DNA from: Gammaproteobacteria bacterium
GTDB lineage: Bacteria > Pseudomonadota > Gammaproteobacteria > Chromatiales > Chromatiaceae
NCBI GenBank assembly: GCA_020445415.1
Contig: JAGRGP010000101.1
Location: forward strand, 1-64,000
Direction of reading: 5' to 3'
DNA length: 64,000 nt
The notes under the pieces were generated by a model. That model was not told the DNA's origin. It made no database searches and worked only from the letters and a program-made list of their open reading frames with translations. Positions 43,542-52,329 of the stretch are shown here, piece after piece. Both the position numbers and the translations under genes were made by a program. Within the stretch, counting starts at the first letter, position 1, and the number at the start of each line of letters is the position of its first letter.

Positions 43542-46500
43542 TTGTTAACCCCTATCCGGGGCTACGTCCTTTCAAACGGAGCGAAAGCGCTATCTTCTTC
43601 GGCCGAGAAGAGCAGGTCGATCAGTTGTTGGACAAACTTGGCGAGACCCATTTTCTGGCGGTCCTGGGTGCATCAGGCTCGGGTAAGTCCTCGTTGGTGC
43701 ATGCCGGCCTTCTCCCGGCCCTCGACAGCGGCTTTATGGCCGGACAGGGTGCCCACTGGATGGTTGCCGGGATTCGTCCCGGAGACCGGCCGTTCGAGCG
43801 GTTGGCGGAGGCATTGCTGTCTGAAACTCCTTGGGGCCATGCCAGCGGTGGATACCATGCCTCTTCCGGTGCCCCGGCCGCTGAAAATGATGAGCCGGTA
43901 ACGGAATTGGCCGGAATCCTCCGCCAAGGGAGGCTGGCTCTCAATTGGCGCCTGGGTATCACGCCACTGCCTGCTGGGGGACGGCTGCTGATACTGGTAG
44001 ACCAATTCGAAGAGCTTTTTCGCTATCACCGCAAAGCGGACGCCGAGGCGGCCGCGTTTGTTTCGCTGCTATTGGGAGCCGCCACTCATCCGGATGTATT
44101 CGTGGTGATCACCATGCGCTCGGAATTCCTCGGAGACTGCTCGCTCTACCCGGATCTTCCCGAGGCCATCAATAGCGGACTCTTTCTCACCCCCTCCCTT
44201 GGCCCGGAACAGACCGCCGACGCGATTCAACTGCCGGCACGGATATTCAGCGGAGAGGTTGCGCCCGACTTGGTCCGTTATCTGCTGAAAGAGGCCAAGG
44301 GCGAGCGAGACCGGTTGCCCCTGTTACAGCACGCGCTGACCCGGCTATGGGACATGGATCGGGAGGACCGCCACCTGACGCTTGACCGGCTCGGTGTTCT
44401 CGGTGGCCTAAGGCAAGCCCTAGAACAACATGCCGAGGAGGCATATTCCACACTGAATTCTGAGCAGCAGCGGATTGCCGAGGTCATGTTTCGCTCCTTG
44501 ACCGAACGGGGTCCGGAGGAGCGGGATACCCGCCGTCCGGTGCACTTAGGCGAGGTGGCCGATCTTGCCGGGGTTAGGATCGGGGAAGCGAGCGCGGTTG
44601 TGGAGATCTTTCGGGGCCAAGGGCGGTGTTTCGTTCTACCACCCGAAGGTACCCCGCTGGAGCGGACGACAGTGATAGATATATCCCACGAAGCGTTGAT
44701 TCGCCAGTGGACACGGCTGCGGAACTGGACCATCGATGAGGCGGAACGGGTGGAAATGTATCTGCGCTTGGTGGCTGCCGCGCTGCGTTGGAGACAAGGC
44801 CAGGGAGCACTCTGGATTGATCCTGATCTGGAGTTTGCATTGCAATGGCGGGAACGGACTCAACCGAGCCCCCGCTGGGCTGCTAGGTACGGTGGTGACT
44901 TCGCGGCCAGTATGGCTTTTCTCGATGCCAGTCACGCACAGCGCACGCAAACGCACCGGGAGCTGGCTGCACGTCGGGCGCTAGCCTTGCGTCGGGCAAA
45001 AATCACGGCACTGGCCGCGTCCTTGGGCCTGGTTATTGTTGCGGGGGTTGCCGGATGGGGGTGGTGGGAACGGCAGCGTGCCTGGGAGTCGGAGCAGCAG
45101 CGTACCTCGGATCTCTTTGATTCCGGCTTGACCCACGGGGCATTGCTCTCCCGGACCGAAGACTACGCGGCGGCACGGCGGGTTCTTGAGAGTACCCGCC
45201 AATTGGACCCGGAGATCCCCCGGGTTCGGCGCTTGGCCCGCAATCTATCGAGCCGCTATGCAAATATACTGGGCGGGTCCAGCGAGCAAGTCTACCTAGT
45301 GCCCGGCGTCTCCCTCTCCCAGGCGATTGTTAGCCCGGATGGGCGATGGCTCGCCGCTTGCGGTGAGCGTGGGACCCTCGTGTTATTCGACGTGGACAGC
45401 GGCGAACTGGTGCACCGTCTGCGGGGACACGATCCGCGGTTTCAGCTGCGGGATTGCGTCTTTCATCCTGATGGTCAGTGGCTAGCGAGCGCGGGAGATG
45501 AGGGACGGATACTGATTTGGTCCATGCCGGCGCCAGGGGAAGCGCCCGCCATCCAGCGGCGATGGCTGGCACCGGGTGAGGTGATGGCCTTGGCTGTCAG
45601 CCCCGATGGGCAGCTACTGGCCAGCGGTGGCACCGATCACGATATTACCCTCTGGCGGGCGGCAGACGGCACCCAGGTGCGTACCCTGAAGGGACACACG
45701 GATCGTATCTCTGAGGTTACCGGGCTATCCTTTGCTCCCCGGGGCGGGCTTCTGGCCAGCGCCAGCTATGACGGTACCGCCCGACTGTGGGACCCCGCTA
45801 CCGGCGCCCAGATCGCGGGTTATCAGGACCACAGTGCCGCGGTGAAAAGTGTGGCATTCAGCCGCGACGGCAGATTACTGGCTACCGGGGGAGACGATAA
45901 CCGGGTGATTCTGCGGGACCTCGAGGGGAATCAAGCGCCCCGGGTTTTTACCGGACACCGCAATATGGTTTACGGTCTGGCTTTCGCGGAACACCCCGAC
46001 GAACCCGGTGCAGCGCCTTTATTGGTTGCTGCCGGTTTCGATCGCACCCTGAGGGTGTGGGATTCCAGCAGCGCTGCGACCTTGCGCCTTTTTCAAGGTC
46101 ATTCGGCGGCAGTCAACGGAATTGACATACACGGCGGCAGTATCTTCAGTGCCGCCAATGACGGCAGTGTCCGCCGTTGGGGCCTCTCGCTTCCCTATCA
46201 GCGGCTGCTAGAGGTTCCCGAGGGGGAGCCAGCTTCCGCCGCAATCTCCCCCGATGGCCGATTCTTGGCCCTGGGCCTGGCGGATGGTGGGCTGCAGCTC
46301 TATGCGCTTCCCAATCTGGCGCTGCTGCATCGGGAGCCAACTGCTCACGCCGAGGAGCTGCAGCGATTAGATTTCTCCCCCGATGGGCGTTTACTGGCGA
46401 GCGGGGGGTTCGACGGAAAGGCAAGGCTCTGGCAGGTGCTACCCGACGGCCGGCTCGTGCCCTCCCGAACCCTTGTCGGACACGTCGATGCCATCCACGC

Positions 46501-47125
46501 GGTTGCGTTCTCTCCCGATGGACAAACGGTGGCAACCGCCGGCTACGATGGCCAGATTGGGCTGTTCGATACGGCAAGCGGGGCGGGGAAGTTCATATCG
46601 ACCACCCGGGGACAGGTGTTGTCGGTCGCCTTCGGTCCCAACGGCCAGCTCGTTTACAGCGCCGATCGTGATGATGGCAGTGTACGAGAATGGGACATCG
46701 AGGTAGAACCGCCGGTTCTGCGGCGGGAACTCCCCGTCCTTAGCCATCTGTTGCTGTGGGCGGAACCCGATGTGCTCGGTACTACCTTGGCTGCGGTGGG
46801 TACCGACTACACCGTTTCGATCGTGAACCTCGAAGACAACCGAGTGGTACAGGTTTTGCCCCGCCATGAAAATTCGGTCTTCAAGGCACGCTTTCTGCCC
46901 GGTGGTGGCCAGCTCGCCACCGTTAGCGTGGATGCCACGGTGCGGCTCTGGGATTTGCACACCAATAGCGAACTGTTCACCTTGCGCCTGCCCACCAACC
47001 AGGGCGACCCCATCCCGCTCTGGGACTTCGATCTACGCTGTACCCCTACAGGTTGTTGGCTTGTGGTTCCCCTGACCCGGGGCAAGCTCGCACTATACAA
47101 TTTTGGCATGCCGGATGAAGGATAA
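43538..47125 (+). CDS. Membrane-anchored nSTAND NTPase with tandem WD40 propellers
   Basis: A 1195-residue protein starting at GTG 43538. It opens with NPYPGLRPFKRSESAIFFGRE, the signature of nSTAND1 ATPases. Walker A is GASGSGKS (44-51) and Walker B LLILVDQFEE (150-159). A winged-helix/helical region (about 250-400) and a bundle lead to a single membrane helix at about 489-510 (ITALAASLGLVIVAGVAGWGWW). About 14 WD40 blades fill residues 585-1190, enough for two seven-blade propellers. Topology suggests the NTPase is cytosolic and the propellers periplasmic. STAND proteins are switches that oligomerise on ligand binding and activate effectors; the coupled TIR protein is the likely effector. 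Several internal blades are very similar, suggesting repeat expansion. Confidence 0.9.
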   Translation: MIVNPYPGLRPFKRSESAIFFGREEQVDQLLDKLGETHFLAVLGASGSGKSSLVHAGLLPALDSGFMAGQGAHWMVAGIRPGDRPFERLAEALLSETPWGHASGGYHASSGAPAAENDEPVTELAGILRQGRLALNWRLGITPLPAGGRLLILVDQFEELFRYHRKADAEAAAFVSLLLGAATHPDVFVVITMRSEFLGDCSLYPDLPEAINSGLFLTPSLGPEQTADAIQLPARIFSGEVAPDLVRYLLKEAKGERDRLPLLQHALTRLWDMDREDRHLTLDRLGVLGGLRQALEQHAEEAYSTLNSEQQRIAEVMFRSLTERGPEERDTRRPVHLGEVADLAGVRIGEASAVVEIFRGQGRCFVLPPEGTPLERTTVIDISHEALIRQWTRLRNWTIDEAERVEMYLRLVAAALRWRQGQGALWIDPDLEFALQWRERTQPSPRWAARYGGDFAASMAFLDASHAQRTQTHRELAARRALALRRAKITALAASLGLVIVAGVAGWGWWERQRAWESEQQRTSDLFDSGLTHGALLSRTEDYAAARRVLESTRQLDPEIPRVRRLARNLSSRYANILGGSSEQVYLVPGVSLSQAIVSPDGRWLAACGERGTLVLFDVDSGELVHRLRGHDPRFQLRDCVFHPDGQWLASAGDEGRILIWSMPAPGEAPAIQRRWLAPGEVMALAVSPDGQLLASGGTDHDITLWRAADGTQVRTLKGHTDRISEVTGLSFAPRGGLLASASYDGTARLWDPATGAQIAGYQDHSAAVKSVAFSRDGRLLATGGDDNRVILRDLEGNQAPRVFTGHRNMVYGLAFAEHPDEPGAAPLLVAAGFDRTLRVWDSSSAATLRLFQGHSAAVNGIDIHGGSIFSAANDGSVRRWGLSLPYQRLLEVPEGEPASAAISPDGRFLALGLADGGLQLYALPNLALLHREPTAHAEELQRLDFSPDGRLLASGGFDGKARLWQVLPDGRLVPSRTLVGHVDAIHAVAFSPDGQTVATAGYDGQIGLFDTASGAGKFISTTRGQVLSVAFGPNGQLVYSADRDDGSVREWDIEVEPPVLRRELPVLSHLLLWAEPDVLGTTLAAVGTDYTVSIVNLEDNRVVQVLPRHENSVFKARFLPGGGQLATVSVDATVRLWDLHTNSELFTLRLPTNQGDPIPLWDFDLRCTPTGCWLVVPLTRGKLALYNFGMPDEG

Positions 47126-47152
47126 GGGCGCCACCCGCAGCACCCCGGCATC

Positions 47153-47815
47153 CTAGCGAATGTTCACCGTAATCCGTTCCGACATGACCGGCGGCGTATG
47201 GGGAAAATGGTTGGCGTCCCCCAACAGTAACTGGAGGGTATGGCTTCCCGGAGGCAGGGTCAGCTGGTACTCAGTCTGTCCGCGTCCGAAATGAACATGA
47301 TTGTCATCATTCGGAATTGGCTTATCCAACGGCGGCAGGCCGGTATCGATGAGCAGGTGGTGGTGACCGGTATACTCTTTCTCGACGCCGGCCGGCGCGG
47401 TACCCATGCCATGGAGGCCAAACAGCACGACAAAATCGCCGCCCGGGATGGTTTCACCATCGGTTGGCCAAACAATGTAGGCAAAGGCATCCTCCGGAGC
47501 GGGTGTGGGGCCGCCGCTCATCTCCTGATTGTCCGTCGGGGTAGTGCTCTCGTCGGCGCTTAGCAAACTGGCGTAGACGAATCCCATCTGTCCGCTATCC
47601 AGCCGCACCTGATACCAGTTGCCACCGGCGGCGGTACCGGTGACCCGTACCTGTTTGCCTCGGGGCAGAAAGCCGATCTTATGCGAGTTGGTGGTAGGTG
47701 CTGCCCTAATGTTGGAGTTGGTTACGGCAGAATAGCGCCGGATTTCCGCCTGTGCCGTCCCCATAGGCGGTACAAGCAAGAGCATGGTTAACACGGTTGC
47801 CAACGGTTTGTTCAT
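47153..47815 (-). CDS. Exported SH3b-DUF4399 protein
   Basis: A 220-residue protein with GGAGG 7 bases before its ATG. The signal peptide (1-23, cleavage near AQA-EI) leads to a bacterial SH3 domain (about 28-86; NIRAAPTTNSHKIGFLPRGKQVRV, WYQVRLDSGQMGFVYASLL), usually a cell-wall-binding module. A Pro/Thr linker joins a DUF4399 domain (about 107-220; GHHHLLIDTGLPPLDKPIPNDD, HVHFGRGQTEYQLTLPPGSH), whose conserved histidines suggest metal binding. The gene ends 27 bases from the WD40 gene, convergent to it, and lies 83 bases downstream of the FGE-OmpA gene in the same direction, so those two form an exported pair. Confidence 0.88.
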   Translation of the reverse strand: MNKPLATVLTMLLLVPPMGTAQAEIRRYSAVTNSNIRAAPTTNSHKIGFLPRGKQVRVTGTAAGGNWYQVRLDSGQMGFVYASLLSADESTTPTDNQEMSGGPTPAPEDAFAYIVWPTDGETIPGGDFVVLFGLHGMGTAPAGVEKEYTGHHHLLIDTGLPPLDKPIPNDDNHVHFGRGQTEYQLTLPPGSHTLQLLLGDANHFPHTPPVMSERITVNIR

Positions 47816-47897
47816 CTCGTTTCCTCCTCATGTTTCCAGCGGTTGGTAAATGCCTGATGTATCGAGTGGCGGCGGAGGGCCATAGTTGGCTTGGCAA

Positions 47898-50093
47898 TCA
47901 CTCGGCCGGGTCGCATGGGATCACGGAAAATTCGACCCGCCGGTCGAGCGCGTCCTTGACATCTCCTGTGCGGCTGCCGATGAGGTTGTCATCCGTACCC
48001 CGGCCCACCGCGAGCATGCGATTAGCAAGACGAGGTTCCGCGGATTGCATTTGCTGCTTGACAAACTCCGCCCGTCTGATGGCTAGGCGCTGGTTAAGCA
48101 TCTCCGGCCCCAGGGCGTGAGTATGGCCGATAATTTCAAGACAGCTGCCCCGCTCCACGGCCTCCTTGGCGATTTGAGTGAGCCAGAGGTTAGAAACTTC
48201 ACGGTGCTGGGGTTCATCCTCTCGCAAGCGGGTAGAACCGGGTCCAAAGGGTAGAATGATTCCAATTTTCTTGCTGTCCATGCCAGTCTTCACGATCCGG
48301 GAGACGGCGTTGGCTGTCTGTTCCTGGGATCCCAATCTCCAATTGGTTAGATAGAGACCCACCTGGGTGCGGAGTTGGTCGCCGCCCGGGGACTGGGATG
48401 CTAGCCGGAAGAGATTCCGCGAGTTCTCATATTGTCCGGTCTCGTAGGCATCGATGGCCTCATTCAGTAGCGCCGCGGTACGCACGTGTTTGCCATAGAG
48501 AGGATCGATTGAATCACCCGGTTGAGTGGCCTGGCAGGTCTTGATGTAAGCCTGGGTTGCGGGGTCGGCGATCCACACCGGATTATCCCGGTAAAAGGCG
48601 GTCGGCGTGATATCCACGCCCTCACTGCGGGAAAATAGCTTCGCTTTGGATAACACCTTTCCGGCTTCCAGGTCGAGCAGCACCAGGCAAATTCGAAACG
48701 CCTCCCGCTGGCCGCGGGTTTTTCGTTGCTTGTTGACACCGGTAAAGGTACCAATGCTTACCAATCGGGACCGGGATGCATTTGGCTGTGAAAAAGACTT
48801 AACCGTGAAGCCGGGAAAGCTGCTGCGGACCCGTGAGGTGATAATCTCTTCCATCCTTCGGGTTGCCGCCGATTCGAACCCGGACAGCCCATCGATCAGC
48901 GGGTCGACAACAAAGGATTGGCCTGCCGGTGTGGATTGTGCCGCGGCCGAGAATACTCGGTTTGCGGCGTCGGAAACCGCGGTGGCAAACTCCGGAAGTT
49001 CCGCTTCAGGTGATGTGGCGACGGATACCGGTACCTCGCGGACGACTCGAAACCCGTTCAAGTAGTAGCGTACATCCCGGTCGTAACGGCCACGTCGCGA
49101 AGCACGCATGTAATCATGTTCCAAGGCCCAACTCCCACCGCGCAATACGCGGGATAGGCAGTCGCCTCGCAACCATGGCGAGCCGTCAGCCGGTGCGCCA
49201 CGATAATTGGGATTCCAGCAGTCTTGGGTCCATTCCCAGACGTTTCCGTGTACATCGTAAAGCCCGAACGGGTTGGCGGCATAGGTGCCGCCCGGAGATG
49301 CTCCCTGGCTGGGCTGGGAGGGATCACAGTCGCTACAGTTCGCCCGGTTGGCAGCGGGAGCATTACCCCACCAGTAGGAGGTTAGGGTACCTGCTCGGGT
49401 GGCGTATTCCCATTCCGCCTCACTGGGCAACCGGTATTCCTGTCCGCTCTTCGCGCTAAGCCAGTTCAGATAATCACGGGTATCGTTCCAGCTGAGGTTG
49501 GCCATCGGTAACCCTCCACCGCTTCCCTGTTCAGGGTGCGCCCGGCAGCTCCCCTCCCGAAGGCAGGCGTCCCATTCATCGACGCTGATTTCGTGGATAC
49601 CGATTGCGAATGGACGGGAGATTTGAACCTCGTGCGGGGGTTGTTCTTCGGGGCGATTTTGATTTGAACCCATCTCGAAACTACCGGCAGGAACCACCAC
49701 CATCCGGGGACAAACCTCGCAGTCCCTGAATGTCTCACCCGGCGCTTTGCTCGGTTCCCCAACCCCGTTGGGACTAGTCGCGTCACCTAAACCCGCTTCG
49801 GACGGGTCAGGTTGACGTCCTTGTTCGGTGGCTTTTTGCAGGGCTTCGATCCGCAACCGCGCCAGCGAGGTAAAGCGGCCGTCGGGATAGGCACTAACGT
49901 AGGCTTGGAGCTGCTGCATGTCATGGCTGTCCTTCACGCTTTCCCAAAACGCCAGCTCCGCCCAGAAGGAGATCTCTTCATCGGTTCCGCGAGGGGGGGA
50001 TCCCTGGGCGAGAACCATACCCGAACCAAAACTGCAGCAAGCAATGATAAAGATCGCCAGTAATAGCCGCGCTATAGAACAAGCTGCCGACAT
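47898..50093 (-). CDS. Exported FGE/SUMF1-like protein with C-terminal OmpA-like domain
   Basis: A 731-residue protein with signal peptide (1-29). Its N-terminal helical stretch (FWESVKDSHDMQQLQAYVSAYP) resembles the repeat that precedes FGE domains in caspase-type proteins. An FGE-sulfatase-like domain follows (about 128-345; VVVPAGSFEMGSN, YRLPSEAEWEYATRAG, GLYDVHGNVWEWTQDCW, RVLRGGSW). It ends NGFRV where sulfatase-modifying enzymes have GFRC, so catalysis is not expected and ligand binding is. A middle region (about 350-600) is unassigned. The C-terminus (about 605-731) is OmpA-like, with LEIIGHTHALGPEMLNQRLAIRRAEFVKQQM for peptidoglycan binding. It lies next to the TIR-nSTAND-WD40 operon, facing it. 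Confidence 0.88.
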   Translation of the reverse strand: MSAACSIARLLLAIFIIACCSFGSGMVLAQGSPPRGTDEEISFWAELAFWESVKDSHDMQQLQAYVSAYPDGRFTSLARLRIEALQKATEQGRQPDPSEAGLGDATSPNGVGEPSKAPGETFRDCEVCPRMVVVPAGSFEMGSNQNRPEEQPPHEVQISRPFAIGIHEISVDEWDACLREGSCRAHPEQGSGGGLPMANLSWNDTRDYLNWLSAKSGQEYRLPSEAEWEYATRAGTLTSYWWGNAPAANRANCSDCDPSQPSQGASPGGTYAANPFGLYDVHGNVWEWTQDCWNPNYRGAPADGSPWLRGDCLSRVLRGGSWALEHDYMRASRRGRYDRDVRYYLNGFRVVREVPVSVATSPEAELPEFATAVSDAANRVFSAAAQSTPAGQSFVVDPLIDGLSGFESAATRRMEEIITSRVRSSFPGFTVKSFSQPNASRSRLVSIGTFTGVNKQRKTRGQREAFRICLVLLDLEAGKVLSKAKLFSRSEGVDITPTAFYRDNPVWIADPATQAYIKTCQATQPGDSIDPLYGKHVRTAALLNEAIDAYETGQYENSRNLFRLASQSPGGDQLRTQVGLYLTNWRLGSQEQTANAVSRIVKTGMDSKKIGIILPFGPGSTRLREDEPQHREVSNLWLTQIAKEAVERGSCLEIIGHTHALGPEMLNQRLAIRRAEFVKQQMQSAEPRLANRMLAVGRGTDDNLIGSRTGDVKDALDRRVEFSVIPCDPAE

Positions 50094-50686
50094 AGGGATT
50101 GGTCCTTGGTAGATGTTGTCAAGATGATCGCCCCATGCTCACCCAGTACCGCCACCCTGTTGGGAAATCGCGAAGATCCGAATACCAAGTATAGTAGAAC
50201 CGGTAGTGATGGTGGTTAGGCCGCCGCTGAGCACCCGTCAAGGAGCCCGGTTGGCATGCAGTCAAAGCCGCCGTTCGGTGGATGTGCTGGAAGGTTATTG
50301 TACGCTTTCAGAGGTTCGTTTCTCTCTTGCAGACCAAGAACTAAATTCCCCGCGAATGTTGGAAAATTTAACACAATTTTTTTTTTATTCAGTGGTGCCA
50401 TGGAAGATGTTATGCAGAACAACCAGTTATAATTTTGGTCCAGTAATTGCTTATTTTATGTAGGTCGAGTCAAAACCAGTATTTGTTAACGAATTCGATT
50501 CAAGGTTCGATACGAGCTGCCCGGCGGAACGGATTACCGGTTACGACTCGGTATTTCGCCAAAGTCGACCACCGAATTCGCGCCAGCGGTGAAAGGAACC
50601 GAAGACCGGGATGGCTTTCTTATGATGTGTCCGGTTAGGCGGAGAACGTACTCCCCGGTGACTGGCTTGAATTTGGGCGATACACG
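50094..50686. other. Gene-free region between FGE-OmpA and ExeA-like genes
   Basis: No gene is supported in 593 bases. It includes an AT-rich tract with a run of ten Ts near 50381-50390 and several short frames of random composition. Divergent promoters for both flanks must be here. No clear element was identified. Confidence 0.4.
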
Positions 50687-52198
50687 ATGTACCACACCTA
50701 TTATGGTTTCAGAACCGATCCTTTCCGACTGAGTCCGGATCACAGTTTTTGCCTGCGTCATGCCTCTTTTGCCAAGGCCAAGGCGTACATGCAATATGCA
50801 TTGCACCGCGCGGAAGGATTTGTCATGGTTACCGGCGCTCCCGGTACCGGAAAGACCACGTTAATCGAAGATCTGCTTGCCGAAGCTCCGGAAGGCGAGT
50901 TTAGCGTGGCCCGGTTGGTCAGTGTGCAGCTGGGCGCCGACGATGTATTGCGCCTGGTAGCTTACGCCTTTTCCATACCTGCCGATGGTCTGGAGAAATC
51001 GGAGCTACTGCACCGTCTAAGTAAGGAGTTCAACCGCCTCTACCACCTCCGGCGTCGGCCGCTACTCATCGTCGACGAGGCCCAGGGATTGCATCGCGAG
51101 GGTCTGGAGGAACTGCGTCTCTTAACCAACATGACCCAGGATGGCAGACCACTGCTGCAGGTCTTCCTCATCGGCCAGGAGGAACTGGCCGAGATAGTTA
51201 CTGCTCCGGGATTCGAGCAGCTTAACCAACGCATCATTGCCGCCTGTCGCATGGAGTCTCTGCAACCGAGCGAATTCGCCGCCTATATCCGACACCGGCT
51301 CAAGACCGCGGGCTGGAGTGGCCACCCTGTCTTCGCATCTGGGATTTTTCCCGATCTATACCGGTGCAGCCAAGGGGTGCCCCGTCGAATCAATCACATC
51401 TGTAGCCGTTTGCTATTGCACGGTGCACTGGAGCGCAAGGAGCAGCTCGATAGCTTGGATCTGGAGACGGTGGTGTCCGAATTGCGCGACGAGCACTATC
51501 TCACCAATACCGGTGGCACGCTGTTTGGGCTGGATCGGTTTGATGCGGACGATTTAAGAATGCTCGCGGAGCTTTCGTTGACCGAATCTGACGCAGCAGG
51601 GGTCAATCCTTCGGGGTTGACCGAGCAGGCCAGTGAATTTTGCGATGCGCCAGACTCCCTACCGAGGCTGGGCCAGGATCAGATCATCGAACGGGGTCTG
51701 GCAGCTCACGACAGGGTGGAAATCTCCCGGGACGATTACCCACTCCAGCCTCCTACCGAGACTGTCGAGGAGCGGGAGTCCCTGGATTTGAGGAAGGTGC
51801 CGTCCCGGTTGGCACCCGCTTATCTCGCGCCCTTATGGGGAACCGCGGCGGCGGCGGTACTTTGCTTGGTGGTCATGTTGGTGGTGCTTCTATCGGCTCC
51901 CGAGCACCAGTTCCAGCGCCTTTCCAGCCATGCGGTCTGGGAGGATCTGGGGGTCGCTGTCATGCGTTCCAGGATCTTTCGGATGACTAAGGGGCACTGG
52001 CCGATTGGTGGGCAGTTTAAGCGTGGTGCCGAGTTGGAACCCTTGGCCCCGGCACTACTGGCCATGCATTCCGGGACCCTGCGGTTGGCAAAGACGAAGG
52101 TACAAGTGCCGCAGACCGCCGGGGGGGCGGTTGCCGCGAGCAGGCAAGCTGCGATGAAGCTAGATTTGCCGACGACAGCGGTTCCCGGGGTGAAATAG
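50687..52198 (+). CDS. ExeA/GspA-like AAA+ ATPase with C-terminal membrane helix
   Basis: A 503-residue protein beginning MYHTYYGFRTDPFRLSPDHSF, the standard opening of the ExeA/GspA and exosortase-associated ATPase family. Walker A is GAPGTGKT (near 47-54), Walker B LLIVDEAQ (near 126-133), with the sensor GVPRRINHICSRLL near 227. The ATPase ends about residue 270. A low-complexity linker leads to one membrane helix (about 388-412, WGTAAAAVLCLVVMLVVLL) and a short periplasmic tail lacking an obvious peptidoglycan-binding domain. GspA works with GspB to insert the type II secretin; no gspB or exosortase gene follows, so the partner is unknown. Confidence 0.88.
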   Translation: MYHTYYGFRTDPFRLSPDHSFCLRHASFAKAKAYMQYALHRAEGFVMVTGAPGTGKTTLIEDLLAEAPEGEFSVARLVSVQLGADDVLRLVAYAFSIPADGLEKSELLHRLSKEFNRLYHLRRRPLLIVDEAQGLHREGLEELRLLTNMTQDGRPLLQVFLIGQEELAEIVTAPGFEQLNQRIIAACRMESLQPSEFAAYIRHRLKTAGWSGHPVFASGIFPDLYRCSQGVPRRINHICSRLLLHGALERKEQLDSLDLETVVSELRDEHYLTNTGGTLFGLDRFDADDLRMLAELSLTESDAAGVNPSGLTEQASEFCDAPDSLPRLGQDQIIERGLAAHDRVEISRDDYPLQPPTETVEERESLDLRKVPSRLAPAYLAPLWGTAAAAVLCLVVMLVVLLSAPEHQFQRLSSHAVWEDLGVAVMRSRIFRMTKGHWPIGGQFKRGAELEPLAPALLAMHSGTLRLAKTKVQVPQTAGGAVAASRQAAMKLDLPTTAVPGVK

Positions 52199-52329
52199 CG
52201 GAGCGGCCCCTCGAGAACCTGCACCCAGTTCTACAATGATCGGATGCTGGCTGGGGTTTCGCATCCATGGCAGACGTTTCGCCGTTAGGCTGATAAAATG
52301 ACCACTTTTATCCGGTGGAGTGGGTGGTT

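Noticed and set aside
50500-50520. GGTTCGA-containing stretch resembling a tRNA T-arm
   Set aside because: No matching acceptor stem, anticodon arm or CCA-end context around it.
50206-50638. Small plus-strand frames in the gap before the ExeA-like gene
   Set aside because: Low-quality peptides with no ribosome site and no conserved pattern.
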